Shown: positions 34,891-43,575 of the stretch, piece after piece
Position numbering within the stretch: position 1 is the first letter of the stretch
Layout: every line of letters begins with the position of its first letter
Assembly (NCBI RefSeq): GCF_021272345.1
Contig: NZ_JAJSDQ010000004.1
Span: 1-64,000, forward strand
DNA length: 64,000 bases
Direction: 5' to 3'
From: Ornithinimicrobium sediminis
GTDB lineage: Bacteria; Actinomycetota; Actinomycetes; Actinomycetales; Dermatophilaceae
Program-made: the position numbers and the translations under genes
The notes under the pieces: model-generated
What the model was told of the DNA's origin: nothing
The model's database searches: none
Seen by the model: only the letters and a program-made list of their open reading frames with translations

Positions 34891-36339
34891 TCAGGCCGTC
34901 GTGCCGCCCGGGTGGCGCAGAGCGAGCGGCATCTCGGCCAGGAGCTGCTCGTACTGCAGCAGGTGACGGTCGGGAAGGAACTTCTGGTAGACCCGCTCTC
35001 GTGCCCCCGCCCCCAGCCGGGCCGCGAGAGCGTCGTCGGTGAGCAGCCGCCCCATCAGCTGCCCGGCACCGGCCAGGTCGCAGGGGTCGGCCAGCAACAG
35101 GCCCGAGACCCCGTCCTCGATCTGGTCCTGGATGCCACCGACGGCGCTGGCGATCATCGGTCGGGACTTCCACATGGCCTCGGTGACGGTCAGCCCGAAA
35201 CCCTCCTGCAGGCTCTTCTGCACGACCACCGCCGCTTGCCTCTGCAGCGCGTTGACGATGTGCGCGTTCTCGTCGACGTCGTCCATCGGCAGCGCCGCGA
35301 GGTGGACCCGAGCCCGGTCGACGGGATCGAGCTCCTCCCACAGCTGCAGACACTCCTGCAGCACCTCGGCCCCTTCGGGGTCGTCGCTGACCCCCTCGAC
35401 CGCCGGCCCGACGAGCACAAGGTGTGCCGCCACCGGCACGTCCGGGTGGCCCACGAAGGCACGCAGCACCCCGGCCATGTCCTTGAGCCGGTCCCACCGG
35501 CTGACCTGGAGCACGTAGGGCGTGTGCGCCGGCACCGGGCCTCCGGCGACCATCGCGCCGGTGTGGCGGCGCACGGAGCCGATCGTGCCGTCGCGGCGGG
35601 GGAACCGGACCTCCAGCATGTCGTCCACGCCCACGACGAGCCCAGCACGCGCCAGCGTCCGCTGCACGTCCCCGTTGGGGATGGCCGCGTTCTTCGCTGC
35701 GAACGGGTCGATGGACGGCGCGATCACCACGAGGCGCTCCTTGGGCACGGAGGGCGGCGCGTAGGACGGACGGCTCACCACGACTGCCTCCACCTCCCGC
35801 AGGTAGGGCTCCAGGAACGCCCAGCCGCGAGCGGAGTGCTCGTTGGTCGTGTCGCAGCCGATGTGGCTGCGCCACAGCACCGACACCCCACGACCCGTCA
35901 GGTGCGGTATCAGCCCGGCGGTCTGCGGGTCGTGGAGCTGGACCACGTCCCCCTGTCCCAGTCGGCTCAGCAGGTCTTCGGCGTTGGGCACCAGGCCGGC
36001 CTCGTACACGGACCGTTCCTTCGCCCCCAGGGCGCCGCCGTCGCCCGGCGAGCCGTGCAAGGCGTTGTGCAGCCGCTTGGTGACCGCGAAGAAGGGCTCG
36101 GGGCAGTCGAGCACGAGCCAGCGCGTGTCGATGCCGGCGCCTCGGACGTAGGCAAGCAGGGTCTGCAGCATCTCGGCCACGCCCCCGCCGGTGGCGGTCG
36201 CGTTGACGTGCCAGAAGACCCGTCCGTCCAGTCGGGCCTGCGCCGCCTGCACCCCCCGCTGGACCCCTGCCCAGCGCTCAGGCCCGATGAGGTGGTCCAG
36301 GCGGTCCAGGCTGGTCGGGGCGACGTCGACGGTGCGCAT
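34891..36339 (-). CDS. GT4 glycosyltransferase, TreT-like trehalose synthase
   Basis: A 482-residue GT-B glycosyltransferase. The N-terminal half starts VFWHVNATATGGGVAEML, which resembles trehalose glycosyltransferring synthases (TreT) that make trehalose from an NDP-glucose and glucose. The C-terminal nucleotide-sugar motif is LQEGFGLTVTEAMWKSRPMI (the E-x7-E region). ATG 36339 is chosen over 36411 because the family starts near MRTVDV and TAGGA precedes it. It is probably involved in osmoprotectant synthesis, perhaps with the sucrose phosphorylase-type enzyme, but acceptor specificity is not proven by sequence. Confidence 0.83.
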   Translation of the reverse strand: MRTVDVAPTSLDRLDHLIGPERWAGVQRGVQAAQARLDGRVFWHVNATATGGGVAEMLQTLLAYVRGAGIDTRWLVLDCPEPFFAVTKRLHNALHGSPGDGGALGAKERSVYEAGLVPNAEDLLSRLGQGDVVQLHDPQTAGLIPHLTGRGVSVLWRSHIGCDTTNEHSARGWAFLEPYLREVEAVVVSRPSYAPPSVPKERLVVIAPSIDPFAAKNAAIPNGDVQRTLARAGLVVGVDDMLEVRFPRRDGTIGSVRRHTGAMVAGGPVPAHTPYVLQVSRWDRLKDMAGVLRAFVGHPDVPVAAHLVLVGPAVEGVSDDPEGAEVLQECLQLWEELDPVDRARVHLAALPMDDVDENAHIVNALQRQAAVVVQKSLQEGFGLTVTEAMWKSRPMIASAVGGIQDQIEDGVSGLLLADPCDLAGAGQLMGRLLTDDALAARLGAGARERVYQKFLPDRHLLQYEQLLAEMPLALRHPGGTTA

Positions 36340-36525
36340 GGTCCTACAGTGCCGGTTGAGAGTGCCGAACGCCCCTCGCGTGCCCGGCGAGTCCGCGTGC
36401 GGCCCCGCCATCTCGATCTCTGGGTCCGGTAGACGCCGACGGCGAACGCGGCCGTACTTCCCTCCGGGAGTCGGGCGGGTCCGGCCATGTGGGCTCCGGT
36501 GCTGTCCCCCGGGAGGACGACTCCG

Positions 36526-36834
36526 TCAAGGTAGCGCGATGAACTCCCCCAGGAACTCCCGTGCCGCGGGGGTGTCGACACGGTAGTTGTCGTTGTGAGC
36601 GTTGCAGTGCCTGTTGCCCCCGCTGGTCACCGAGATGACGGTGAGCGTCCCGGCGTCCAGCTGTGGTGACCCGGAGTCGCCGAAGCAGACTCCCGACCCG
36701 GTGCCGATCCCGTGGGGGTTCTGGTTGGAGAGGACGTTGGCCGGCCGTAGGCCGGTGATGATCGACGTCCCGGCCTCCCTTCCCCCTTCGACGTGGATCT
36801 GGCTACCCCATGTCAGACGAGGCCTACTCCCTGC
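36526..36834 (-). pseudogene. C-terminal remnant of a trypsin-like serine protease
   Basis: The minus-strand frame ends with VCFGDSGSPQLDAGTL (catalytic Ser motif GDSGSP), VTSGGNRHCNAHNDNYRVDT and FLGEFIALP before the stop. The frame is closed by a TAA at 36837, so only about 100 residues remain. The segments with the catalytic His and Asp and any signal peptide are missing. The two cysteines of the Ser loop are kept. It is a truncated gene. Confidence 0.8.
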
Positions 36835-36981
36835 TTACGCTACGCACAGTACGCGGGAGCCTTGGGGCGCCGCAGACGGTCTCCTTCCGGCGTCGTCTAC
36901 ACCGTGGCAGTACGCTCGACTGGGTAGCCTGGGCCCGCAGGCACCGGTGCGGGCTCCCACCCGATGGAGGTCGTCGGCATC

Positions 36982-37542
36982 ATGCCCCCAGCCACTCGAG
37001 GCGCGGATCTGGCACCTGTCGGGTTCAGGGCCGAGTTGTCCACCATCGACGACACCACCCTGGTGAGGTTGCCGACGTCGGCGAGCGAGCAGCTGCCGTC
37101 ACGCGGGCAGGTGGCAGTGCGTGCGACGGTCGACGGCCACGGGTTCGAGACCGTCGTGGAGCCGGATGGACGCCGGGGCCACTGGATGCGCGTCGAGCAG
37201 GTGCTTCAGCGCGCGATTGGGGTCGGCCCTGGGGACACCGTCGAGCTGACCGTCGAGGTCGTGCCGGACTGGCCCGAACCGGACGTGCCCCCAGACCTCA
37301 CCGCAGCCCTGAGCGAGGCACCCTCGAGGATCCGCGACGTGTGGGAGGACCTCACGCCGATGGCGCGGTGGGAGTGGGTCCGCTGGGTGCAGGCGACGAG
37401 AAACCCCGCCACACGGCAGAGACGGGTGGCGGCAAGCATCTCGAAGATGGACAGCGGGAAGCGGCGACCGTGCTGCTTCGACCTCGCATCGTGCACCGAC
37501 CCGGAGCTGGCCAGAAGCGGCAAGCTGCGCGACCCGTCCTAG
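36982..37542 (+). CDS. DUF1905/YdeI-type (OmdA) protein
   Basis: A 186-residue soluble protein: an N-terminal DUF1905 beta-barrel (FRAELSTIDDTTLVRLP, GHWMRVEQVLQRAIGVGPGDTV; key element LVRLP and GVGPGDTV) and a C-terminal YdeI-like helical segment (VWEDLTPMARWEWVRWVQA, ATRQRRVAASISKM). The family is linked to bacteriocin tolerance in some hosts, without known mechanism. ATG 36982 has GGAGG upstream within the first possible start at 36964, so the start is one of these two. A 7-bp hairpin lies at 36933-36954 in its leader. Confidence 0.78.
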   Translation: MPPATRGADLAPVGFRAELSTIDDTTLVRLPTSASEQLPSRGQVAVRATVDGHGFETVVEPDGRRGHWMRVEQVLQRAIGVGPGDTVELTVEVVPDWPEPDVPPDLTAALSEAPSRIRDVWEDLTPMARWEWVRWVQATRNPATRQRRVAASISKMDSGKRRPCCFDLASCTDPELARSGKLRDPS

Positions 37543-37747
37543 TCAGTCCGCCGGCCCGGCGACGCGAAGGCATATCGCCGATTCCACCGAGCGCGTCGCG
37601 GCTGGGGTCGCGCCCTTCTTGCTCTCGATGAGGCGGCTACACCGGTGCGCCACCCAGAGATCTCCAGACATCCTCCACCCTCCCTCCAAGGCTCGACGGG
37701 TGCCAGCGCGCACGCTGGAAGCACGCCTACACACAGAGAGGGACATC

Positions 37748-38314
37748 ATGACCGGGACGACGAGCACAGCGACCTCGAACGGGATAGACGTCACGCAGCT
37801 GACCCAGACCGTGGAGGCTATCCAGGATGACTCTGACCTGGCGAACTTCCGGTTCCGGGCTCACAACGTCTGGGTGGACGGTGGCCACTCGCGCACCCGG
37901 GTCCAGCGTTTCTGGGGAGCGGGTGCGGAAGACACCTCGCGAGCCGAGCCCTTCGTCCTCGAGGGCGATGAGCCGCACGTCCTGCTAGGCACCGACCAGG
38001 CCCCGAACGCGGTCGAGGCGGTGCTGCACGCGCTGGCGTCGTGCCTTGCCGTGGGCATGGCCTACAACGCCGCCGCCCGAGGCATCACGATCCGCAGTCT
38101 CGAGTTCGACCTCGAGGGTGAGCTCGACCTGCACGGTTTCCTCGGGCTGTCGGCCGATACCCGAGCCGGCTACCAGCACGTCCGGGTGAGCTACCGGATC
38201 GACAGCGACGCGTCGAGAGACGTCATCGACGACCTGTGCGCTCATGTGCAGAGGACCTCCCCGGTCCTGGACATCCTGCGGAACCCCGTCGACGTCAGCA
38301 TCACCCGAGCCTGA
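37748..38314 (+). CDS. OsmC-family peroxidase-like protein
   Basis: A 188-residue OsmC/Ohr-fold protein. One family cysteine is in LHALASCLAVGM. The second reactive cysteine region reads DLCAHVQRTSPVLDILRNP (LC at the start, SPV conserved). Proteins of this group reduce organic or fatty-acid hydroperoxides. The ATG has GAGAGGGACATC as ribosome binding site. A perfect 6-bp inverted repeat CCAGCG/CGCTGG at 37703-37718 in the leader could be a regulator site. It is followed by a secreted protein and a methyltransferase on the same strand. Confidence 0.86.
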   Translation: MTGTTSTATSNGIDVTQLTQTVEAIQDDSDLANFRFRAHNVWVDGGHSRTRVQRFWGAGAEDTSRAEPFVLEGDEPHVLLGTDQAPNAVEAVLHALASCLAVGMAYNAAARGITIRSLEFDLEGELDLHGFLGLSADTRAGYQHVRVSYRIDSDASRDVIDDLCAHVQRTSPVLDILRNPVDVSITRA

Positions 38315-38350
38315 CCACCACCCCTGGCACAGAACACGATTGGATGCGCG

Positions 38351-38956
38351 ATGAGATCTCACTTCCTGACCTCGGCGCTTGCGGTTGCCGCGCTCGCCCT
38401 CGGGCAGACCGCGGCAGCATCGCCCGTGGGCTCACACGTGACAGACGTCGCAGGGCAGGGGCCCGGAGGCCCGGTCGTGTCCCCGGAAGGGGCCAGCCTG
38501 CAGCGCAACGACTCGGGCCTTTCGGTGAAGCTCACCATGGCCACACCGGCCCCGGGGACCTACACCTACCCGTCGGAGAGTGCCTTCCAGCCTGAAGGCG
38601 CCCGCCCCGGACATCCCGAGGCGTTCTCGCTGTGGGTCTTCGTCTACAACCACCCGGAGCTGTGTAGTGACGGGGTGTGCGACGCCAACGACCTCGGCGA
38701 CACCCCAGCGCAGGGCGGTGCCTTCAACGGCGGCGGACACGTCGTCGGAGGTGGCGAGCTGAGGCTGGCCGGCAGGGTCACGGTCCACGACCAGCCCTTT
38801 GTAGGAGAGCCCGTGACCCGGCCGCGTTCTGCCGAGGTACACCTGGCTGTCGCCCCGCACGGCGAGCTGCAGCCAGATGTTCTTCCCGACCAGATCAGCA
38901 CGCCGATCGGAACACCTGACCACTGGTGGCTCGCACAGTTCGCCGGGACCCCGTGA
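38351..38956 (+). CDS. Secreted protein of unknown function
   Basis: A 201-residue protein with a clear signal peptide (MRSHFLTSALAVAALALG, cleavage near AAASP). The mature part is rich in Gly/Pro/His, contains two cysteines close together (LCSDGVCDANDLGD) that may bridge, and has a beta-strand pattern (GELRLAGRVTVHD, SAEVHLAVAPHGEL). I do not recognise a family with confidence, though it resembles secreted actinobacterial proteins of the lipoprotein-like kind. It lies 36 bp after osmC. Confidence 0.7.
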   Translation: MRSHFLTSALAVAALALGQTAAASPVGSHVTDVAGQGPGGPVVSPEGASLQRNDSGLSVKLTMATPAPGTYTYPSESAFQPEGARPGHPEAFSLWVFVYNHPELCSDGVCDANDLGDTPAQGGAFNGGGHVVGGGELRLAGRVTVHDQPFVGEPVTRPRSAEVHLAVAPHGELQPDVLPDQISTPIGTPDHWWLAQFAGTP

Positions 38957-39077
38957 CAGCGCGCAGCCCCAGCGACGCCGCAGACCACCACCCATGGAGC
39001 ACCCGCACCGATGACAACGCCGTCACCATGGACCTGAGGGCCATGGACACGGGTGCCCGACCCACCAGGAGGAGACC

Positions 39078-39869
39078 ATGAGCACGCAGAACGACACAGC
39101 GGTAGACGTCCACGAGCTCGACGCGAAGGTGCAGCAGATGTACACCGACGTCGCCCAGCACCCCGACGAGACGTTTCACTTCGAGACAGGCCGACAGCTG
39201 GCCGAGCGGCTCGGCTACCCGAGGGGACTCCTGGACGCCGTCCCGCAGGACGCGCTGGACTCGTTCGCCGGTGTCGGCTGGTTCTTCGACCTCGCAGAGC
39301 TCCAGCCGGGTGAGCGGGTCGTGGACTTCGGCAGCGGGTCAGGCACCGACACCTTCGCGGCCGGATCCTTGGTGGGTCCCACGGGCCGGGTGCGCGGGGT
39401 GGACTACACCGAAGCCCAGTGGGCGAAGGCCACCCGTCTTGCGCAGGAGTCCGGCACCAGCCAGGTCCACTTCCTGCAGGGGCGTATCGAACAGACGCCC
39501 TTCGACGACGCCTCGGCTGACTGTGTGATCTCCAACGGTGTCATCAACCTCATCGTGGACAAGCAGGCGGTGTTCTCCGAGGCCGCTCGCCTGCTGCGCC
39601 CGGGCGGACGCTTGGCGATCGCCGACATCGTCACCGAGCAGCAGCTCACCGAAGCCATCGTGAGCAACACCGACCTCTGGGCCTCCTGCATCGGCGGAGC
39701 CGCTCAGCACGAGGACTACCGCTCGATGATCGAGCGCGCAGGACTCGAGGTCCGACAGATGCGGGCCAACGACTATGGCTTCCTGTCCGACCAGGCCCAG
39801 GGCGCCACCGCTACCTACGGGGTCCGGTCGATGTCCGTGCTCGCGGTGAAGCCCGGCCAGACCCCCTGA
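39078..39869 (+). CDS. Class I SAM-dependent methyltransferase, ArsM-like
   Basis: A 263-residue methyltransferase with motif [14 protein letters not shown], acidic GVDYT, motif [14 protein letters not shown] and post-motif [14 protein letters not shown]. The part [18 protein letters not shown] resembles arsenite methyltransferases, but of the three cysteines of ArsM only about two have counterparts, so arsenic as substrate is not assured. AGGAGGAGACC precedes the ATG. The distance from arsDA (20 kb) gives no support from context. Confidence 0.78.
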   Translation: MSTQNDTAVDVHELDAKVQQMYTDVAQHPDETFHFETGRQLAERLGYPRGLLDAVPQDALDSFAGVGWFFDLAELQPGERVVDFGSGSGTDTFAAGSLVGPTGRVRGVDYTEAQWAKATRLAQESGTSQVHFLQGRIEQTPFDDASADCVISNGVINLIVDKQAVFSEAARLLRPGGRLAIADIVTEQQLTEAIVSNTDLWASCIGGAAQHEDYRSMIERAGLEVRQMRANDYGFLSDQAQGATATYGVRSMSVLAVKPGQTP

Positions 39870-39905
39870 ACAGCTCGGCCAGGGGCGCCTGGGTGAGACC
39901 CGGCT

Positions 39906-41480
39906 TCACTCCGGCACCCCAGCGGATCGCAGCCCGGCCAGGTACAGCTCTCGTTGGTCGGTCCGCTTGAGATAGAACAGCTTGTGGTCTGCGTAGTCGA
40001 CGGAGAACCCGGGGCACTGCTCGAGCAGGTCCGGGACCTCCGTCCTGGCCTGCGCAACGTGCCCGGACTGGGCCAGCGCCACCACCCGGTGGGCCGTCGT
40101 CCAGTACTGACAGTTGGGGATGGACGCTGCGCGCGTCGTCCAGTCGACGGCCTCCTCGAACCGGTGCGCGAAGAGGAACGCCAACGCCCCGTAGGTGCGG
40201 AACGCCCACAGCTGCGGGTCGTGGGATCCGAGGGCCACGGCATGCTCGAACTGTGCGATGGCCTCGGAGTAGCGGCCCTCGTAACAGAGCGAGTCGCCCA
40301 TGCCGCAGTAGGCCGTGGCGAACGTCGGGTTGAGGTCCACGGCCCGCTCGTTGGTTGCCAGGGCTGCCTGGTACTCGCGGCGGGCGAGCTGGACCCGCCC
40401 GTGCAGCACATGGAAGACCGCGTTCTGGTCGTCGCTGCGCAGCGCTCGTTCGGTCGCCTGGATCGCATCGTCCAACAGATCCGTGGTGGGCTCGGTGTCC
40501 CAGTAGACCATCCCCAGGACGACGGCATACGCCCACCAGGCGTGTGCGTCGGCGAAGTCCGGCTCTCGCTCGCGGCAACGGTTCAGGAGACGTTGGGCCT
40601 CACCGTTGCCCTCCCGGGTGAACTGGAAGAAGCGATACGAACCCAGGTGGAACAGGTCCCAGGTCCCCAGGTCGGTCCGCGGAAGCCTGCTGCTGCGGTT
40701 GCGTTCGGCGTACCCCACTTCGGGCTCGACCGTGGCGACCAGCATGTCGGCCAGCTCGTCCAGCACGTCGAACAGATCCTGGAACGTGCGGTCGAAGTGG
40801 TCGCCCCATAGGCAGACCCCGGCGGCGGTGTCCGTGAGACTGGCGGAGACACGCAGCCGCTCTCCATCCAGCCGTATCGTCCCCTCCACCGCGTACCGGA
40901 CACCGAGCTTCTCCCTCAGGTGCTCCACCACATCCGGGTGCCCGGCCAGGCGTGCCGTCGCTGCCCCGGTCAGCACCCGGAGCCAACGGTGCTTCGACAG
41001 CGCCGCGATCACGTCCTGGGTGAGGCCCCGTGCCACGTGGGCGTGTCGAGCCGCGGGGGAAAGGTCGACGAACGGCAGGACAGCCACCACGGGCCGGTCC
41101 TGGTCTGCCGGCGAGACAAGGCCGTCCTCGTCAGCGGAGGAGCTCTCCCGCGGTGGTTGCCCCGCGTCGGGCTCCTCCTGCACCGGCGCCACGAACCGGT
41201 ATCCCTCCCCGTGCACGGTGCGCACCACCTGCTGGGTCTGACCGGTGTCGCCGGTCGCCCTGCGGATGGCCTTGATCTGGCTGCTGACAGCCGACTCGCT
41301 GACGAAGTGGTTGCCCCACACGGCGTCGAGCAGCTCTTCCTTGCCGACGAGCCGTCCACGGTGGGCCACGAGGTGCATCAGCACTCTCAGGGCCTGTGGC
41401 TCGATAGGCACAACTTGACCCGCCCGACGCAGTTCGAACTGGTCCCGGTCGAGCACGCAATCTCCGAATCGGAGCACCAC
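39906..41480 (-). CDS. CadC/HilA-like winged-helix regulator with TolB-like and TPR domains
   Basis: A 524-residue cytosolic protein. Residues 1-100 form an OmpR-type winged helix (SAVSSQIKAIRRATGD, TVHGEGYRFV). Residues 130-270 resemble the TolB/adenylate-cyclase-associated N-domain (VAVLPFVDLS, GLTQDVIAALSKHRWLRV, YAVEGTIRL). Residues 290-520 hold several TPR repeats (AYCGMGDSLCYEGRYSEAI). No transmembrane segment is seen, unlike CadC. The GTG start has GAGAGG just upstream. It may sense a protein partner or small molecule through its TPR part. The target genes are unknown, and it is convergent with the methyltransferase. Confidence 0.87.
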   Translation of the reverse strand: MVLRFGDCVLDRDQFELRRAGQVVPIEPQALRVLMHLVAHRGRLVGKEELLDAVWGNHFVSESAVSSQIKAIRRATGDTGQTQQVVRTVHGEGYRFVAPVQEEPDAGQPPRESSSADEDGLVSPADQDRPVVAVLPFVDLSPAARHAHVARGLTQDVIAALSKHRWLRVLTGAATARLAGHPDVVEHLREKLGVRYAVEGTIRLDGERLRVSASLTDTAAGVCLWGDHFDRTFQDLFDVLDELADMLVATVEPEVGYAERNRSSRLPRTDLGTWDLFHLGSYRFFQFTREGNGEAQRLLNRCREREPDFADAHAWWAYAVVLGMVYWDTEPTTDLLDDAIQATERALRSDDQNAVFHVLHGRVQLARREYQAALATNERAVDLNPTFATAYCGMGDSLCYEGRYSEAIAQFEHAVALGSHDPQLWAFRTYGALAFLFAHRFEEAVDWTTRAASIPNCQYWTTAHRVVALAQSGHVAQARTEVPDLLEQCPGFSVDYADHKLFYLKRTDQRELYLAGLRSAGVPE

Positions 41481-41650
41481 CTCTCGAACGTATCATCGCC
41501 TCGCCGTGCGGCAGGTGGTCCTCCGCCGAGCGCACCCGGCCTGGTCACCTCCGGCGATCCTGTCCTGCCGCAGGCGGCGCGCAGCATCACCCGCGCGGGG
41601 GTCCTGCCGTCCATATCCTGGGACCAGTCGGACGAGAGGGGTGAGCGACG

Positions 41651-42112
41651 ATGGCCGAGGTAGTCCTGTTCCACCACGTCCAGGGGCTGACCGCAGGGGT
41701 GGTGTCCTTCGCCGAGGAGCTCCGTCGGGCAGGTCACACCGTGCACACGCCGGACCTCTTCGACGGGCGCGCCTTCGCGACGATCGAGGAGGGCATGGCC
41801 CATGCCGGCGAGGTCGGCTTCGGCGACCTTCTCGAGCGTGGCGTGGCCGCAGCCGAGTCCCTGGCACCGAACGGGACGGTCTATGCCGGCTTCTCCCTCG
41901 GCGCGATGCCGGCCCAGCAGCTCGCACAGACCCGAGCGGACGCACGTGGCGCGTTGCTGTTCCACGCCTGCCTGCCGGTCTCCGAGTTCGGCGAGCAGTG
42001 GCCGGCCGGGGTCCCCGTCCAGGTGCACGGTATGGACGCCGACCGGTACTTCGCCGAAGCAACGTCGAAGGAGGAACAGTCCTCCTCTCGGGCGAGCGCT
42101 CGAGCCCGCTGA
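41651..42112 (+). pseudogene. Dienelactone hydrolase-like gene, C-terminally truncated
   Basis: The 153 residues begin as a normal member (AEVVLFHHVQGLTAGV, HTVHTPDLFDGRAF, nucleophile region AGFSLGAMPAQ, VPVQVHGMDADRYF). Complete proteins of this type are near 190 residues and end with a conserved GDQHLF His motif. Here the sequence changes to a Ser/Arg-rich tail after MDADRYFAEA at about 42060 and stops. The catalytic His is missing, so the product is likely inactive. Confidence 0.7.
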
Positions 42113-42268
42113 AGTCGGGAGCGCACGGGCCGGCGCAACCATGGCCAGCGACCGGGTGCCGATAGCGATCAACCCGTACCAGAGGCCGACCAACGCCCTT
42201 CCCGCAAGCAGTGCTGCGCGTCCGTAAGCAGTGCTGCGCGTCCGTACCGACAGCTCCGGCAGAGCCAT
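42113..42268 (-). pseudogene. Fragment of a membrane protein gene (minus strand)
   Basis: From ATG 42268 the minus frame encodes MALPELSVRTRSTAY and then a hydrophobic stretch, GRALVGLWYGLIAIGTRSLA, before losing protein-like character near 42113. It is probably the beginning of a small membrane protein cut off by the same rearrangement that truncated the dienelactone hydrolase gene. A 20-bp duplication lies inside it. Confidence 0.4.
42207..42246 (+). repeat. Tandem duplication of a 20-bp unit
   Basis: The unit AGCAGTGCTGCGCGTCCGTA occurs twice head to tail without mismatch (42207-42226 and 42227-42246). Because 20 is not a multiple of three, the extra copy shifts any reading frame crossing it. 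Confidence 0.95.
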
Positions 42269-42294
42269 GCCTCGATCGCTGTCCTCGTCCTCGG

Positions 42295-42300
42295 TAACGT
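42295..42300 (+). promoter_or_regulatory. Leaderless -10 element TAACGT of the acetyltransferase-like gene
   Basis: TAACGT, then TCGACC (6 nt), then ATG 42307, with no ribosome binding site. Confidence 0.6.
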
Positions 42301-42306
42301 TCGACC

Positions 42307-42762
42307 ATGACCTCCGAGGACTTCGTGCCCTCCGGGTTCGTGCCGCCGACCTCCCTGGTGAAAGAGCACTTCCGGCTCGAACCCCTCGGCCCGCAGCACA
42401 ACGAGGCCGACCATGCCGCGTGGATGTCGAGCGTCGAGCACATCCGAGCAACCCCGGGATACCCGGACGGTGACTGGCCTCCTGTCGACGGCCTGACGCT
42501 TGAGGAGAACCTCGACGACCTGCAGCGCCACGCCTCCGACTTCGCCGGCAGGAGAGGCTTCACCTTCACCGTCCTGGATCCGGACGAGCACGTCATCGGC
42601 TGCGTCTACCTCTACCCCACCTCGTCGGAGCACTTCGATGTGACGGCCCAGTCGTGGGTGCGGGCCACGAGTGCGCACCTCGACGCACCGCTCGCCGACG
42701 TCGTCGCCCGCTGGCTGGCGACGGACTGGCCCTGGGAGCGCATCGACCGCTGCGGACGCTGA
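42307..42762 (+). CDS. GNAT-like N-acetyltransferase family protein
   Basis: A 151-residue protein. FRLEPLGPQHNEADHAAWMS at the N-terminus, FTFTVLDPDEHVIGCVYLYP in the middle and SAHLDAPLADVVARWL at the end correspond to the strand order of the GNAT fold, but the acetyl-CoA P-loop (Q/RxxGxG/A) is not obvious, so catalysis is uncertain. The start follows a leaderless -10 box. No operon partners. Confidence 0.7.
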   Translation: MTSEDFVPSGFVPPTSLVKEHFRLEPLGPQHNEADHAAWMSSVEHIRATPGYPDGDWPPVDGLTLEENLDDLQRHASDFAGRRGFTFTVLDPDEHVIGCVYLYPTSSEHFDVTAQSWVRATSAHLDAPLADVVARWLATDWPWERIDRCGR

Positions 42763-42893
42763 CCGCGGGGGGCAGACCGTTGGCTGACGTTGGTGCGCGC
42801 GGAACAGCCGTCCTTCGAAGACGCCCGCGGAGATCTGCGCTCTGAGGCACCTGTCACGGATGCAGCCCGACTGACGCCGGCGCGGACAAGGCG

Positions 42894-43304
42894 CTAGTCC
42901 CTGATGACCCGCCACATCCCCAGCATCTCGTGAGCCTCCCAGCCCAGGCTCCGGTAGAGCCTTTCTGCGGCCGAGGTCGCGAAGAGCCCGAGGAAGCAGT
43001 GTCCCGGCGCCTGTTGCCTCACCATGTCGACCAGTCCCTCGACGATGGTGCGGCCCAGCCCGCGGCCTTGATGGTCGGGATGCCCGACGACGTCCTGGAT
43101 GTAGAAGTAGAACGCGCCGTCCCCGACGACCCGGCCCATCCCGACGAGCTCTCCGCCGCCGTGGTGGACGACGACGCCGCAGGTCGATCCGGTCAGCGAC
43201 GCGGGCACGGCCTGCCACCAGAAGGCGTCGCCCCAGCCGACGGACTCAGACAGCTCCCGGTGCTCCTCAGTCGTGGGCATCCGGGGCGTGACGGTGTACG
43301 ACAT
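42894..43304 (-). CDS. GNAT family N-acetyltransferase
   Basis: A 136-residue acetyltransferase with a good acetyl-CoA site, HPDHQGRGLGRTIVEGLVD, and a C-terminal LGLFATSAAERLYRSLGWE typical of the family. ATG 43304 (MSYTV) is preceded by GGAGGCCCGT. The frame extends much further upstream but without coding character. Substrate unknown. It is divergent from the alkylsulfatase gene. Confidence 0.9.
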   Translation of the reverse strand: MSYTVTPRMPTTEEHRELSESVGWGDAFWWQAVPASLTGSTCGVVVHHGGGELVGMGRVVGDGAFYFYIQDVVGHPDHQGRGLGRTIVEGLVDMVRQQAPGHCFLGLFATSAAERLYRSLGWEAHEMLGMWRVIRD

Positions 43305-43575
43305 ACGGGCCTCCGGAGTGCGGGTCTTGGGGGGCGGGTCGGGGACCAGCGCAGTATGTCGTGGGGCGCAGGCTCCAGCGCGCTCGGGTTCAACGACGAG
43401 CGACAGTGCCGACGACCACGGTGGCACTGCAGAGCTGCCCACGAACGGCGACTCGACCTGTGCGTGCTTGCCCGTGGCACCTGGAGGCCTTGAGTGGCTA
43501 GCATGTCGGGCACCGAACGGGGAGCCGACCTGCGCCGGCGGTCCCGTCGCAGCAACGGTGAGGGATGGGGACTGC

